Shown here: one piece after another, positions 17,652-26,005 of the stretch
How positions within the stretch are numbered: position 1 is the first letter of the stretch
How the letters are laid out: every line of letters starts with the position of its first letter
Assembly (NCBI RefSeq): GCF_004347735.1
Contig: NZ_SLTI01000058.1
Coordinates: forward strand, 62,001-126,000
Reading direction: 5' to 3'
Origin: Sulfuricurvum sp. IAE1
Lineage (GTDB): Bacteria; Campylobacterota; Campylobacteria; Campylobacterales; Sulfurimonadaceae
DNA: 64,000 nt
Made by a program: the position numbers and the translations under genes
Notes under the pieces: generated by a model
Database searches by the model: none
Told to the model about the DNA's origin: nothing
What the model saw: only the letters and a program-made list of their open reading frames with translations

Positions 17652-17711
17652 ACACCGGGTGTTACCCTATGTCTCTTTAACCCTGCACAGGGTTTCGGTT
17701 CGTTACATCCG

Positions 17712-17726
17712 TGATGATTATTCTCA
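17712..17726. promoter_or_regulatory. Fur-box-like palindrome upstream of aspC
   Basis: TGATGATTATTCTCA reads as a 7-1-7 inverted repeat differing at two of fourteen positions from the Fur consensus TGATAAT-N-ATTATCA. It lies 33 bp before the aspC -10 box. Iron control of aspC would be unusual, so the match may be fortuitous. Confidence 0.35.
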
Positions 17727-17758
17727 TTCCGAAGACAAAAATTTAATCCTATCCATGC

Positions 17759-17764
17759 TACAAT
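17759..17764 (+). promoter_or_regulatory. Putative extended -10 (TGCTACAAT) for aspC
   Basis: TACAAT preceded by TGC, 27 bp before the aspC ATG at 17792. Confidence 0.5.
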
Positions 17765-17791
17765 TTCAAAATTTTTTATAAGGGCCTTCCC

Positions 17792-18958
17792 ATGTTAACC
17801 GATCGCGTCAACACACTCTCCGAATCGATTACCATCGCAATCTCAACCTTAGCGCAGGAACTCAAAGCTCAGGGGAAAAATATCCTCAGCTTCTCCGCCG
17901 GCGAACCCGATTTCGATACCCCGCAGGTGATCAAAGACGCCGCGATCAAAGCGATCAACGACGGCTTTACGAAATACACCGCGGTAGACGGGATCCCCGA
18001 GCTCAAAGCCGCCGTTGCCCTGAAACTCAAACGCGACAACGGACTGGAGTACAAACCCAACCAGATCATCGTCAACAACGGGGCCAAACACTCCCTCTAC
18101 AACCTTTTCGCGTGTACGATCCAGTCAGGCGACGAAGTGATCATCCCCGCTCCCTACTGGGTAACCTACCCCGAGCTGGTGATGTATTGCGGCGGAACGG
18201 TAGTCGAGATCATGACCGACGATGCGAGCGGATTCAAAATCACTCCCGAGCAGCTCAAAGCGGCACTCACGCCGAAGACAAAAATGCTCATCCTCACTTC
18301 CCCCTCCAATCCGACGGGTGCGGTGTATACCCGCGACGAACTCGTAGCGCTGGGCAAAGTGCTCGAGGGGACCGACGTCATCGTCGCAAGCGACGAGATG
18401 TACGAAAAACTGATTTACGACGGCGAGTTTACTTCGGCGGCAGCGGTCAGCGACGACATGTTCAAACGTACGGTCACCATCAACGGTCTCTCCAAATCAG
18501 TAGCAATGACGGGTTGGCGCTTCGGGTACATGGCCGCAGCCAATACCGAAATCATCCAGGCGACGAAAAAACTCCAGAGCCAGAGTACTTCGAACATCAA
18601 CTCGATCACTCAGAAAGCCGCCATCGTCGGACTCAACGGTGAAGCGGACGCCGACATCGAAGCGATGCGCGTCCAGTTCAAAGCGCGCCGCGACGAAGCG
18701 GTCAAGCTCTTCAACGAAATCGACGGCCTGAGCGTCCTCTCCCCTGCGGGAGCGTTTTACCTGTTCGTCAATATCAAAGAGGTGAGCAACGATTCGATGG
18801 AATTTTGTAAAGGGCTTCTGGAAGATCAGGGAGTCGCCGTCGTTCCGGGCGTCGGGTTCGGTTCGGAAGGATATTTCCGCTTCAGCTTTGCAACGGATAT
18901 CGAAAGCATCCGCGAAGGAATCAAACGGATCGCGGCATACGTAGAATCCGTAAGATAA
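17792..18958 (+). CDS. aspC: Aspartate aminotransferase (class I, PLP)
   Basis: Interconverts aspartate/2-oxoglutarate and oxaloacetate/glutamate with pyridoxal phosphate. At 388 residues it is a typical subgroup I-gamma enzyme. Seen: FSAGEPDFDTP near the N-terminus, NNGAKHSLYN, PAPYWVTYPE, the LTSPSNPTGAVY motif, DEMYEKL, and the PLP lysine in NGLSKSVAMTGWRFGY (about residue 235). The C-terminal FRFSFATDIESIREGIKRI closes the domain. It has its own -10 box and appears monocistronic. Confidence 0.95.
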   Translation: MLTDRVNTLSESITIAISTLAQELKAQGKNILSFSAGEPDFDTPQVIKDAAIKAINDGFTKYTAVDGIPELKAAVALKLKRDNGLEYKPNQIIVNNGAKHSLYNLFACTIQSGDEVIIPAPYWVTYPELVMYCGGTVVEIMTDDASGFKITPEQLKAALTPKTKMLILTSPSNPTGAVYTRDELVALGKVLEGTDVIVASDEMYEKLIYDGEFTSAAAVSDDMFKRTVTINGLSKSVAMTGWRFGYMAAANTEIIQATKKLQSQSTSNINSITQKAAIVGLNGEADADIEAMRVQFKARRDEAVKLFNEIDGLSVLSPAGAFYLFVNIKEVSNDSMEFCKGLLEDQGVAVVPGVGFGSEGYFRFSFATDIESIREGIKRIAAYVESVR

Positions 18959-18962
18959 AAAA

Positions 18963-19232
18963 TCAATTACCCTTCCCCGAAACGGGAGGGGAAGAGTTAA
19001 TCAAGTTTTTGCACCATTGTCGTTCACATGGTATACCGTTAGGTTTCTGCCCATCTCCTCCCCCATCCATTTTAACATTCGGACAGTTTCTTAGAAAGAA
19101 AACAGCTTCCTCACATGATTTCATCTGAGAACAATATTGGCGGCCGTCACATTGAAAACCTGACTGCTTATCAGCTGCCGCCGAAACGTACCAGCCCACC
19201 AATAAAACTACGAAAAACGTTCGTACTACCAA
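18963..19232 (-). CDS. Small secreted excalibur-type protein
   Basis: An 89-residue exported protein with a hydrophobic N-terminus (TFFVVLLVGWYVSAAA). The body matches the excalibur calcium-binding pattern: GRQYCSQMKSCEEAVFFL, then NCPNVKMDG and GIPCERQWC. In the usual motif the acidic loop is DGDGDGxPCE; here it is stretched to DGGGDGQKPNGIPCE, so calcium binding is uncertain. The start is ambiguous: TTG at 19232 has no good ribosome site. Base composition is more AT-rich than the neighbourhood. It lies 6 bp after the upstream small gene on the same strand. Confidence 0.72.
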   Translation of the reverse strand: MVVRTFFVVLLVGWYVSAAADKQSGFQCDGRQYCSQMKSCEEAVFFLRNCPNVKMDGGGDGQKPNGIPCERQWCKNLINSSPPVSGKGN

Positions 19233-19238
19233 AAGAAA

Positions 19239-19460
19239 TTACTTAATACTTTTCAACGCTTCAACTACCGCGTCGATGTTCCCCATAGGGATGTGGACTT
19301 TCCATTCGGGGTTTTTGGCATCTCCGGAGAGCGATACTCCGATACTCGCGACGCTGTCGCTCCCCTCACCGTAAGGCTCATCGATTTTACTGATACTGAT
19401 GACCCCTTTTTTCGTACCGTCGAGAGGAATTTCACTGATAATCGTTGCACCTGAGCTCAT
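19239..19460 (-). CDS. Small conserved hypothetical protein, 73 aa
   Basis: Starts at ATG 19460 with AGGAGA upstream. The sequence (MSSGATIISEIPLDGTKKGV, ending VVEALKSIK) has alternating hydrophobic residues consistent with a small beta-rich domain and no signal peptide or Cys. I do not recognise a family. It is the first gene of a pair with the excalibur protein, though one is cytoplasmic and the other exported, so they need not work together. Confidence 0.7.
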   Translation of the reverse strand: MSSGATIISEIPLDGTKKGVISISKIDEPYGEGSDSVASIGVSLSGDAKNPEWKVHIPMGNIDAVVEALKSIK

Positions 19461-19526
19461 ACAATCTCCTAATCGATAATGATATGAGGAAGAGTTTAGC
19501 CGATTTTGGCTAAAGCAACCTTAAAT

Positions 19527-20069
19527 TCAATCGGTTCCTTCGCCTTTGAAGCCGTTGCCGTAGATATAGGCGTACATTTTGCGGTAGTAGCGGGCGTTGC
19601 GCGCCGGATCGGTGGGCGCATGATGGTAACGCCCCAGCGTTTCCCACGAATAGCCGAAGCTTTTGACCAGTCGCGTCAGGATGCCGTTGGCCTTTTCGCG
19701 GGCAGTCGGTTCGTCGAAATATTCATGAACGAAAGGATTGGGGTGGTATTTGTAGTTGATCTGGTAGGGTCCGAGGTCGAGGTTCGTGATTCCGCCGTCG
19801 ATCAGCGCCTGAGCCTGCATTGCACACTCCTGCGTCGAACCGCAGCGGATCAGGTGGCCGTTGACGGCGAATCCTGCCGCTGCCGCACGCTGGGCGTCCT
19901 CAATCGCATTGATTCGGATAACGTGGGGATTACACGCACCGTTTTCCTGGAGGCATTCGCAATGTTTGATCGCATCGAGGACGATGTCGGGCATCCGGAA
20001 CTCACCCGGTGCGTCCGCGGCGTTGAGCAGTGCCACACTCATCACAATTCCCGCCATCCATCTCTTCAT
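19527..20069 (-). CDS. Lytic transglycosylase-like (SLT) exported protein
   Basis: A 180-residue protein with signal peptide (MKRWMAGIVMSVALLNAA). The region about 85-175 resembles an SLT-type murein transglycosylase: NLDLGPYQINYKYHP matches the G-x-x-Q-I-N substrate motif, and WETLGRYHHAP with RYYRKMYAYI matches the AYN/Y region near the C-terminus. The catalytic Glu normally 20-30 residues before GxxQIN would fall in an N-terminal part that looks non-standard, with two Cys pairs (CECLQENGAC, CGSTQEC), so activity is not certain. GGAGG precedes the start. It lies 17 bp from lpxD. Confidence 0.7.
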   Translation of the reverse strand: MKRWMAGIVMSVALLNAADAPGEFRMPDIVLDAIKHCECLQENGACNPHVIRINAIEDAQRAAAAGFAVNGHLIRCGSTQECAMQAQALIDGGITNLDLGPYQINYKYHPNPFVHEYFDEPTAREKANGILTRLVKSFGYSWETLGRYHHAPTDPARNARYYRKMYAYIYGNGFKGEGTD

Positions 20070-20086
20070 CCGCGAATCCTCCGACT

Positions 20087-21034
20087 TTAAGATTCGATCA
20101 TTTTAGCCAATTTTGCCTGCAATTTCAGCCACAATTTATGCTCCATGAGCGGAAAGCCGCTGTAAACGCCACCTTTTGCAACATTTTTTGTTACTCCGGC
20201 ACGGGCGGCCAGGGTGGTGAAGGGGGCGATACTCAGATGTCCGGCGGTCGCGCTCTGGCCGCCCATTACAACATTGCGCCCCAGCGTCGTCGATCCCGCA
20301 AGCCCCACCTGCGAGACGAGAATCGAATATTCCCCGATCACGCAGTTGTGGCCGATCTGGACCAGATTGTCGATTTTCGAACCTTTTTTGATGAGGGTCG
20401 AGCCGAATACCGCGCAATCTATCGTGCAGTTTGCTCCGATCTCGACATCATCCTCGATCACTACGTTGCCGTTTTGATACAGTTTGACGTGCTCACCCGT
20501 TTTGGTATGGGCGTATCCGAAACCGTCGCTTCCTACCACGGTTCCGGCATGAATGATTACGCCGTTGCCGATGATGCAGTCGCGATATACGCAGACATTG
20601 GGATACAACGTGACGTCATCCCCGATAACCGCTTCGGCCCCGACGTAAACTCCGCTCATGATCGTGCAGTTTTTCCCGATACGGGCGCCGTTTTCAATGT
20701 GTGCGGTGGGATAAAGCGTCGTCCCTTCGCCGATGAGAGGCGCTTCGTCGCTGCTTTGGATCGGCTTGGCGAAATATTTTGAAAGCTTCGCCACCGCCAT
20801 GTAGGGTTCGTCGCTTGGAAGCGCAATCACCCCTTCGGGCAACAGCGATGCTTTGGAAGCGGGAAGGATGACCGCAGAGGCTTTCGTATCGGCCAGCTCT
20901 TTTTCGTATTTCCCGTCGGAGAGAAACGATATTTCTCCCTTTCGGGCATTTTGGAGAGTATTCATCGACGTAATTTCGATGCCGCCGTCTTCGGTGCCGC
21001 ATCCGATGATCGATGCGATTTCGCTCAATGTCAT
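20087..21034 (-). CDS. lpxD: UDP-3-O-acylglucosamine N-acyltransferase LpxD
   Basis: Third step of lipid A synthesis: transfers a 3-hydroxyacyl chain from ACP to the 2-amine of UDP-3-O-acylglucosamine in the cytoplasm. The 315-residue protein has an N-terminal uridine-binding domain ([13 protein letters not shown]) followed by a left-handed beta-helix made of hexapeptide repeats ([32 protein letters not shown] region, about 115-255). GSDGFGYAH contains the catalytic His region, and [13 protein letters not shown] follows. The start overlaps the ribosome site GGAGAGA just inside the ilvH end; this is an unusual operon with ilvBH. Confidence 0.95.
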   Translation of the reverse strand: MTLSEIASIIGCGTEDGGIEITSMNTLQNARKGEISFLSDGKYEKELADTKASAVILPASKASLLPEGVIALPSDEPYMAVAKLSKYFAKPIQSSDEAPLIGEGTTLYPTAHIENGARIGKNCTIMSGVYVGAEAVIGDDVTLYPNVCVYRDCIIGNGVIIHAGTVVGSDGFGYAHTKTGEHVKLYQNGNVVIEDDVEIGANCTIDCAVFGSTLIKKGSKIDNLVQIGHNCVIGEYSILVSQVGLAGSTTLGRNVVMGGQSATAGHLSIAPFTTLAARAGVTKNVAKGGVYSGFPLMEHKLWLKLQAKLAKMIES

Positions 21035-21035
21035 C

Positions 21036-21506
21036 TTATCTCTCCAGCGCGACGGAGCCGCTGCGGACGATTTCTTTTGGATGGAAGCGTTTGATCGCTT
21101 CGAGGAAATGGCCGACGCGGGACGGCTCGTCCGCCACCATTGCGATCAGCGTGTCGCTGCCGACGTTGACGATGCGGCCGTTGTAGGCGTGGGCCAGTGC
21201 TTCGATGTCGCTGAGCGATTCGTTCAGGGGGATCTTGACCATCGCCATCTCTTTTTCGACCAGGTCGGCATGTTCGTAGACCTTCAGAACCGGAATCAGC
21301 TTATGCAGCTGCTTGGTGATCTGTTCGATCACCCGTACCGAGCCGGCGGTGACGATCGTGATCCGCGAATACTTCGAATCGGGGATCGGCGCGACGGTGA
21401 GCGACTCGATGTTGTAGCCGCGGCCTGAAAACAACCCGACGATCCGGGAGAGGACGCTCGCCTCGTTCAGTACGATAACGGAAATGACTCTGCGTGCGTT
21501 TTCCAT
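21036..21506 (-). CDS. ilvH: Acetolactate synthase small (regulatory) subunit
   Basis: Regulatory subunit of acetohydroxyacid synthase; confers valine feedback inhibition and raises activity of IlvB. The 156 residues show the ACT domain [35 protein letters not shown], then RITIVTAGS and the C-terminal ALVGM-type region ([10 protein letters not shown]). Overlaps ilvB by one base (stop/start), so translation is coupled. Confidence 0.96.
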   Translation of the reverse strand: MENARRVISVIVLNEASVLSRIVGLFSGRGYNIESLTVAPIPDSKYSRITIVTAGSVRVIEQITKQLHKLIPVLKVYEHADLVEKEMAMVKIPLNESLSDIEALAHAYNGRIVNVGSDTLIAMVADEPSRVGHFLEAIKRFHPKEIVRSGSVALER

Positions 21507-23200
21507 TATTTCTCCTTGTATTCGAGCATCATGTTAAAGAGCGATCCGCCGGCGGGAACCATCGGCAGGACGTTTTCGAAACGGTTGACGACGACGTCGA
21601 TGATCGCGACGACGTTTTTCTCCACCGCGTCTTTAAGGGCGGCGTCAAATTCCTCTTTGGTGTTGACGCGGTACCCTACCCCGCCGAACGCTTCGGCGAG
21701 TTTGACGAAATCGGGCTGCATCGACAGATCGGTCTGTGAATGGCGTTTGTCGTAGAACAGTGTCTGCCACTGCCGCACCATCCCCAGGAAGTTGTTGTTG
21801 AGGATGACGTTGATGACGGGAAGTTTGTATTCGACCGCCGTCATCAGCTCCTGAATGTTCATCAGGATCGAACCGTCCCCGGTAACGTTGATGCTGACCC
21901 GCTCTGGATCGGCCCGTTTGACCCCCAGTGCGGCGGGGAAACCGAATCCCATCGTCCCCAGACCGCCCGAACTGATCCACTGGCGCGGGCGGGAGAAGGG
22001 ATAAAACTGCGCCGTCCACATCTGGTGCTGTCCGACGTCGGTGGAAATGTTGGCGTTTTCCCCCAGCAGCTGACCGATCCGCTCGATAACCCACTGCGGC
22101 TTGAGTCGATCCCCCTCTTCCTTGTACGAAAGAGGGTGGAGCTTGTTGAAGTTGGCGATCGTGTTGTGCCACGGGGCGTAACGGGCCGGATCAACCTGCT
22201 CTTTGGCCAGCGGCATCATCTGTTCGAGGACGTTTTTTACGTCGCCGACGATCGGATAATGGGCATGGACGAGTTTCGAAACCGATGCCGGATCGATGTC
22301 GACGTGGATGATCTGGGCGTTTTTGGCGAATTCGGAGAGTTTTCCCGTGACACGGTCGTCGAAACGCGCACCCAGCCCGATAACAAGATCGGTCTCGCTC
22401 ATCGCCATGTTCGCCGCGTATGAACCGTGCATCCCGAGCATCGAGATCAGAAGCGGATCATCAAAACGGAGCGTTCCGCGCGCCATAAAGGTTTCGACCG
22501 CCGGGATCTGCGTCATCTGCGCGAACTCGCGGACCAGGTCGGCCGCACCGGAGCTGACAACTCCGCCGCCGAGGTAAAGGAGCGGACGTTTGGCCGCGGC
22601 GATCGCCTCGATCGCTTTTTTGATCTGGCGGGCGTTCCCTTTGGTGGTCGGTTTGTAGGTTTCGAGCTCGACCTCTTTGGAATAATCGAAATGGGCGATC
22701 TGCGCCGTCACGTCTTTGGGGATGTCGACGTGAACCGGGCCCGGACGTCCCGTGCGGGCGATGTAAAACGCTTCTTTAAGGACACGCGGCAAATCGGCCG
22801 CGTCGGTAACGAGGTAGTTGTGTTTCGTACACGGACGGCTGATCCCGACCGCGTCGATCTCCTGGAACGCGTCGGTTCCGATCAGCGACATGGGAACCTG
22901 GCCGCTGATGACGACGAGGGGAATGGAATCCATGTAGGCGTCAGCCAGCCCCGTCACGCCGTTGGTGAATCCGGGGCCTGAAGTGATCATGGCAACCCCG
23001 ACTTTGCCCGTGGCTTTGGCGTACCCTTCGGCCGCGTGGACCGCCGCTTGTTCGTGGCGGGTCAGAATGTGCTGAAAAGAGCGCTGTTTGTAGATCTCAT
23101 CATAGACGTTCATGATCGCTCCGCCGGGGTATCCGAACACCACGTCGACGCCCTCGGCGATAAGTGCTTCGATAACCATCTGCGCACCGCTGATTTGCAT
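21506..23200 (-). CDS. ilvB: Acetolactate synthase large (catalytic) subunit
   Basis: Thiamine-diphosphate enzyme that makes 2-acetolactate or 2-aceto-2-hydroxybutyrate, first common step of valine, leucine and isoleucine synthesis. At 564 residues it is full length. Seen: VFGYPGGAIMNVYDEI, RHEQAAVHAAEGYAKATG with the catalytic Glu, GPGFTNGVTGLADAYMDSIP, and the ThDP/Mg motif GDGSILMNIQELMTAVEY followed by NNNFLGMVRQW. It leads the ilvB-ilvH-lpxD unit. A TATAAT in minus orientation at about 23325 is a plausible promoter. Confidence 0.97.
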   Translation of the reverse strand: MQISGAQMVIEALIAEGVDVVFGYPGGAIMNVYDEIYKQRSFQHILTRHEQAAVHAAEGYAKATGKVGVAMITSGPGFTNGVTGLADAYMDSIPLVVISGQVPMSLIGTDAFQEIDAVGISRPCTKHNYLVTDAADLPRVLKEAFYIARTGRPGPVHVDIPKDVTAQIAHFDYSKEVELETYKPTTKGNARQIKKAIEAIAAAKRPLLYLGGGVVSSGAADLVREFAQMTQIPAVETFMARGTLRFDDPLLISMLGMHGSYAANMAMSETDLVIGLGARFDDRVTGKLSEFAKNAQIIHVDIDPASVSKLVHAHYPIVGDVKNVLEQMMPLAKEQVDPARYAPWHNTIANFNKLHPLSYKEEGDRLKPQWVIERIGQLLGENANISTDVGQHQMWTAQFYPFSRPRQWISSGGLGTMGFGFPAALGVKRADPERVSINVTGDGSILMNIQELMTAVEYKLPVINVILNNNFLGMVRQWQTLFYDKRHSQTDLSMQPDFVKLAEAFGGVGYRVNTKEEFDAALKDAVEKNVVAIIDVVVNRFENVLPMVPAGGSLFNMMLEYKEK

Positions 23201-23376
23201 GTCGTCTCCTTTTTACTGTTTAGTTTAAATACGCTGACCGCTATGGCATTAAAGCCTGCCGCATGAATGAGGCGGGCAATAATCGTGCCGGGAATATAAC
23301 GGAAAAAAATTGGGCCATTATAAAAGAAAGAAGCTATAAATTACGTTAAGGCTGGGAAAAGGAAGGTTTCAAGCCC

Positions 23377-24642
23377 CTAGAGGAGCTCGAGTTTATACAA
23401 AAAATGGCGCTCTTTGTAGGATGGAATGTCGAGTTCCTGGCGGTATTTGGCGATGACGCGACGGACCATTTTGACGCGGAAACGCTCTTCGATCATCTCA
23501 TGGAGCGTTTTGTCGCTGTAGGGGTCGTCTTTGTTTTCGCTCTGCACCAGGCGCTGCAGAAAATGCTTGATTTCGGAGGTCGAAACCTCTCCGATGGAGT
23601 TGGAAAAGAAATCCTTGAACGCATAAAGCCCCCGCTCGGTCTGGATGTATTTGTCGGCGATGGCACGGGAGATCGTCGATTCGTTGAATCCCAGTTCGTC
23701 GGCGACATCCTGAAGGCGCAGCGGCTTGAGCTCACCCCCCATGAAAAAAGCGTACTGTTTTTCGATCAGGACCAGTGCGACGTTGTAAAGCGTCGCTTTG
23801 CGCAGGTCGAGGAGTTTGACGAGTTCGCGTGCCTCTTTGAATTTCTGTTTGGCGAAATGGTCGTATTTGTCGATCTGGTTGACCTGCAAATCGGGGTAAA
23901 AGGCATGGTTTATCCGGATGTTGAGCTCGGAGCCAGAAAACTCGACGAACAGATCCGGGGTGATCTGCGCCTCGGGTTCCATGTATTCCAGCGCCGGAGG
24001 GTTTTTCAGGTGTTGCAGAACATGCTTGGCATCCGATAGGCGGGGATGCTTGATAAACTTTTCCATTTTGTCGAACTGCAAAATCATCGCACTGAGCAAA
24101 ATGCTCAGTTCATCGTCAAGATCGTAATCGGCCAGCTGGAACAAAAAGGACTCTTTGTAATCGCGCGCACCGACACCCGAAGGCTCCAAATGGGCAAAAC
24201 GCTGACGCACCCGCTCAACCGTCTGGGGATCGGTATCGCACTGGCGGGCAACTTCTTCGACGCTCCCCTCGAAATACCCCTCTTCGTTGATGTAGTAGAC
24301 GATCTGGCGGGCGATCTTCTGCGAAATAGGCGTCGGGAAAAGCGGTGCAACGATCTGTTCGTCGAGTTTTTCATACAGGGATGACGAAGCGATGCTGAGC
24401 CATTCGATCTGATCGGACGAGGCGTTGGAGACGTAGTTCTGGAACGCCCCGTATGCCGATGACCCCCCAGAAGAGGCATTGGACTGTTCAAAGCCCGATT
24501 TGACCTCTAGACAGGGATTTTCGTTGGTAATGACCTGCAAATGCTTTTCGAGGTCGTTCAAGGAGCATTGCAGCAACGGCAGCCATGTCTGCATCGACAA
24601 TCTCGGCAGTTGTTTCTGTTTGAAAGATAGGGTTGTGTGCAT
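23377..24642 (-). CDS. rpoN: RNA polymerase sigma-54 factor
   Basis: Alternative sigma factor that recognises -24/-12 promoters and needs an ATP-driven activator; in diazotrophs it drives nif genes, in Campylobacterota also flagellar genes. The start at 24642 (MHTTLSFKQKQLPRLSMQTW) fits family N-termini and has AGGTGA upstream; an in-frame extension to 24753 is less likely. Region I is Gln/Leu-rich as expected; the HTH-like segment is about LQDVADELGFNESTISRAI, and the RpoN box reads VRRVIAKYRQEL near the C-terminus. It is separated from the nif-linked ferredoxin by a hairpin. Confidence 0.95.
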   Translation of the reverse strand: MHTTLSFKQKQLPRLSMQTWLPLLQCSLNDLEKHLQVITNENPCLEVKSGFEQSNASSGGSSAYGAFQNYVSNASSDQIEWLSIASSSLYEKLDEQIVAPLFPTPISQKIARQIVYYINEEGYFEGSVEEVARQCDTDPQTVERVRQRFAHLEPSGVGARDYKESFLFQLADYDLDDELSILLSAMILQFDKMEKFIKHPRLSDAKHVLQHLKNPPALEYMEPEAQITPDLFVEFSGSELNIRINHAFYPDLQVNQIDKYDHFAKQKFKEARELVKLLDLRKATLYNVALVLIEKQYAFFMGGELKPLRLQDVADELGFNESTISRAIADKYIQTERGLYAFKDFFSNSIGEVSTSEIKHFLQRLVQSENKDDPYSDKTLHEMIEERFRVKMVRRVIAKYRQELDIPSYKERHFLYKLELL

Positions 24643-24765
24643 CGTCTTCACCTGATACGAATCGTTTGATCGCCTTATGGGTTGCATATTTCGTTCTTGT
24701 TCATTATAGGGAGAGTTTCGGCGGGAATTCGGGGATAGCTGATTAAAAAACAATCAATTGTACCG

Positions 24766-24784
24766 GGACGGAGCAACTCCGTCC
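24766..24784 (-). terminator. Hairpin downstream of the ferredoxin gene
   Basis: A perfect 8-bp stem, GGACGGAG and CTCCGTCC, with a 3-nt loop, 25 bp after the ferredoxin stop. In the minus direction a run of six T follows about a dozen bases later inside a second weak stem. It probably ends the nif transcript before rpoN. Confidence 0.5.
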
Positions 24785-24808
24785 GCAAGGGCGATACGAC
24801 GACGCGTA

Positions 24809-25099
24809 TCAGTATTTGAGGCGAACCAATCCGTTCGGTGCGACGACTTTCATCTGGCACGCAAGACGCGCTTTGGGGTTGCTTTCGTTCAACGTTTTGA
24901 GTACCGCTTTTTCTTTGTCGTTGATTTCGCTCATGTACTCCATCCCCGACTCGACCGATACGACACAGGTACCGCATTCGCCGTCACGGCATCCGAAAGG
25001 CAAAGCGCTCCCCGATGCTTCGACGATATCCTGGATCGTTTTGCCCGGGCGGACGTTGATCGCCAGAAAGTCATTCATAATTTCTACACGTGTTGTCAT
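24809..25099 (-). CDS. [2Fe-2S] ferredoxin, nif-linked
   Basis: A 96-residue plant/adrenodoxin-type ferredoxin, likely electron carrier to nitrogenase or to cofactor assembly. The cluster ligands are in FGCRDGECGTCVVSVESG (three Cys) and RLACQMKV (fourth Cys). It is the last gene of the minus-strand nif series, separated from nifZ by a 119-bp segment rich in stem-loops. The ribosome site AAGGAG precedes the start. Confidence 0.9.
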   Translation of the reverse strand: MTTRVEIMNDFLAINVRPGKTIQDIVEASGSALPFGCRDGECGTCVVSVESGMEYMSEINDKEKAVLKTLNESNPKARLACQMKVVAPNGLVRLKY

Positions 25100-25128
25100 C
25101 CCAACTCCTTTTTATTATGATGATGCAC

Positions 25129-25202
25129 TAAACGAACGGGTCGTTTAGGATTAACCCTTGCGGGCACACTGTCCGGAACCGATTCCCGGACTCTCCTAAT
25201 CC
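25129..25202 (-). other. Structured intergenic RNA element between nifZ and ferredoxin
   Basis: In transcript sense (minus strand) four stems can be drawn: GGATTA with TAATCC enclosing a stem GTCCGG...CCGGAC (25171-25191) and a CCC-GCAA-GGG hairpin with a GNRA tetraloop (25155-25164), followed directly by TAAACGA-loop-TCGTTTA (25129-25147). It could be an intercistronic processing or stabilising structure, an attenuator, or a sensory RNA. I do not recognise a known riboswitch. Confidence 0.45.
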
Positions 25203-25218
25203 CAAAAAAAGCGCGATG

Positions 25219-25662
25219 CTACTCCCCCTTTTCCTGAGATTGCGCGGCATTGGCCGCGGCGCGTTCGGCACGGTGGCGTTTGATCCATGCCAACTCTTCG
25301 GCCACTTCGTCGTAACCGTCTTCCTCTTCGGCAGCTTCGAGTTCGGCTTCGCGGCAGCCGAAGATGACCCCCTCTTCGAAAAAATTCACTTCATAGATTC
25401 GGATCGTCTGCAAAAAATCGCCGATTTTGCGGACGTACCCTTCCGCCCCCGCATCGACGAGAAACTCACCGGGAGCGGCGTAAGGATAGGTTCCGTCGTT
25501 ACGGATCGCCTTGATGAGGCGGACTCTCTGGCCGATACGGAATACCGGGAGGATTTCGTCTTTTGCCGACATTTTGTACAAATTGGTACGGCGCGCATCT
25601 TCGCTGATCGGCATCTCTTCAGAAGTTGACGCTGTTGTTGCTGGTGCAGGCATGGGCTCCAT
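25219..25662 (-). CDS. nifZ: Nitrogen fixation protein NifZ
   Basis: NifZ helps maturation of the nitrogenase MoFe protein P-cluster. The 147-residue protein has the family core FRIGQRVRLIKAIRNDGTYPYAAPGEFLVDAG followed by EGYVRKIGDFLQTIRIYEVNFFEEG and IFGCREAEL, flanked by an N-terminal extension and an acidic/basic C-terminal tail (EEEDGYDEVAEELAWIKRHR). GGAGG lies just before its ATG, inside the end of nifW, with a 44-bp overlap, so translation is coupled. Confidence 0.9.
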   Translation of the reverse strand: MEPMPAPATTASTSEEMPISEDARRTNLYKMSAKDEILPVFRIGQRVRLIKAIRNDGTYPYAAPGEFLVDAGAEGYVRKIGDFLQTIRIYEVNFFEEGVIFGCREAELEAAEEEDGYDEVAEELAWIKRHRAERAAANAAQSQEKGE

Positions 25663-25993
25663 TGCTCACCTCCGTTATCTCGTTGCAGCTTCCTGCGGTG
25701 GAACAGGTGCCGCAGGCGCTTGGTTTGTCGAACATCGACCACACATCCGCCGCCGAAGGACTGTAGCCGTTTTCGAAATTTTTGTAGACGCTCAGGAGGG
25801 CGAATTTGTAGTATTCGAGCAATTTCGCGTCACTTCCCATATCGTGGCCTTTGGCCTTCTCCACGAGTTCCCCGAACTTTTTCATGATGTGGAACCGTTT
25901 TACCTGAACAAGACGCTCATCGTAGTTAATATCAAAGAATTCAAAGAACTCTTCGGCATCGGTTATTTTTTCGAATTCGGCCAGTGTGCCCAT
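25619..25993 (-). CDS. nifW: Nitrogenase-stabilising protein NifW
   Basis: NifW binds and protects the MoFe protein, especially against oxygen. This 124-residue protein begins LAEFEKITDAEEFFEFFDINYDERLVQVKRFHIMKKFGEL, which fits the NifW pattern of an acidic helix pair followed by R-x-HI-x-K-F. The C-terminus carries a Cys-rich piece (SACGTCSTAGSC), which is not part of the usual family and may be a local extension. It overlaps nifZ by 44 bp and follows the flavodoxin by 12 bp. Confidence 0.85.
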   Translation of the reverse strand: MGTLAEFEKITDAEEFFEFFDINYDERLVQVKRFHIMKKFGELVEKAKGHDMGSDAKLLEYYKFALLSVYKNFENGYSPSAADVWSMFDKPSACGTCSTAGSCNEITEVSNGAHACTSNNSVNF

Positions 25994-26005
25994 CGTTTCC
26001 TCCTT

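Noticed and set aside
18967-18994. CTTCCCC...GGGGAAG inverted repeat after aspC as terminator
   Set aside because: It lies inside the C-terminal codons of the convergent small gene and no T run follows directly on the plus strand.
20157-20190. TTGCAACA word inside lpxD as a tenth repeat box
   Set aside because: The second repeat is at the wrong spacing and degenerate, there is no -10 at 16 nt, and it lies inside a coding region on the opposite strand.
23201-23340. Possible ilv leader peptide and attenuator before ilvB
   Set aside because: A GCC/GGC-rich hairpin and a frame rich in Ile/Val/Leu/Ala codons are visible in minus sense, but the frame has no start codon and no T run follows the hairpin.
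25129-25202. tRNA gene in the nifZ-ferredoxin gap
   Set aside because: Three hairpins and a GTTCG word gave a passing resemblance, but there is no 7-bp acceptor stem, no anticodon arm of correct size and no standard T-arm.
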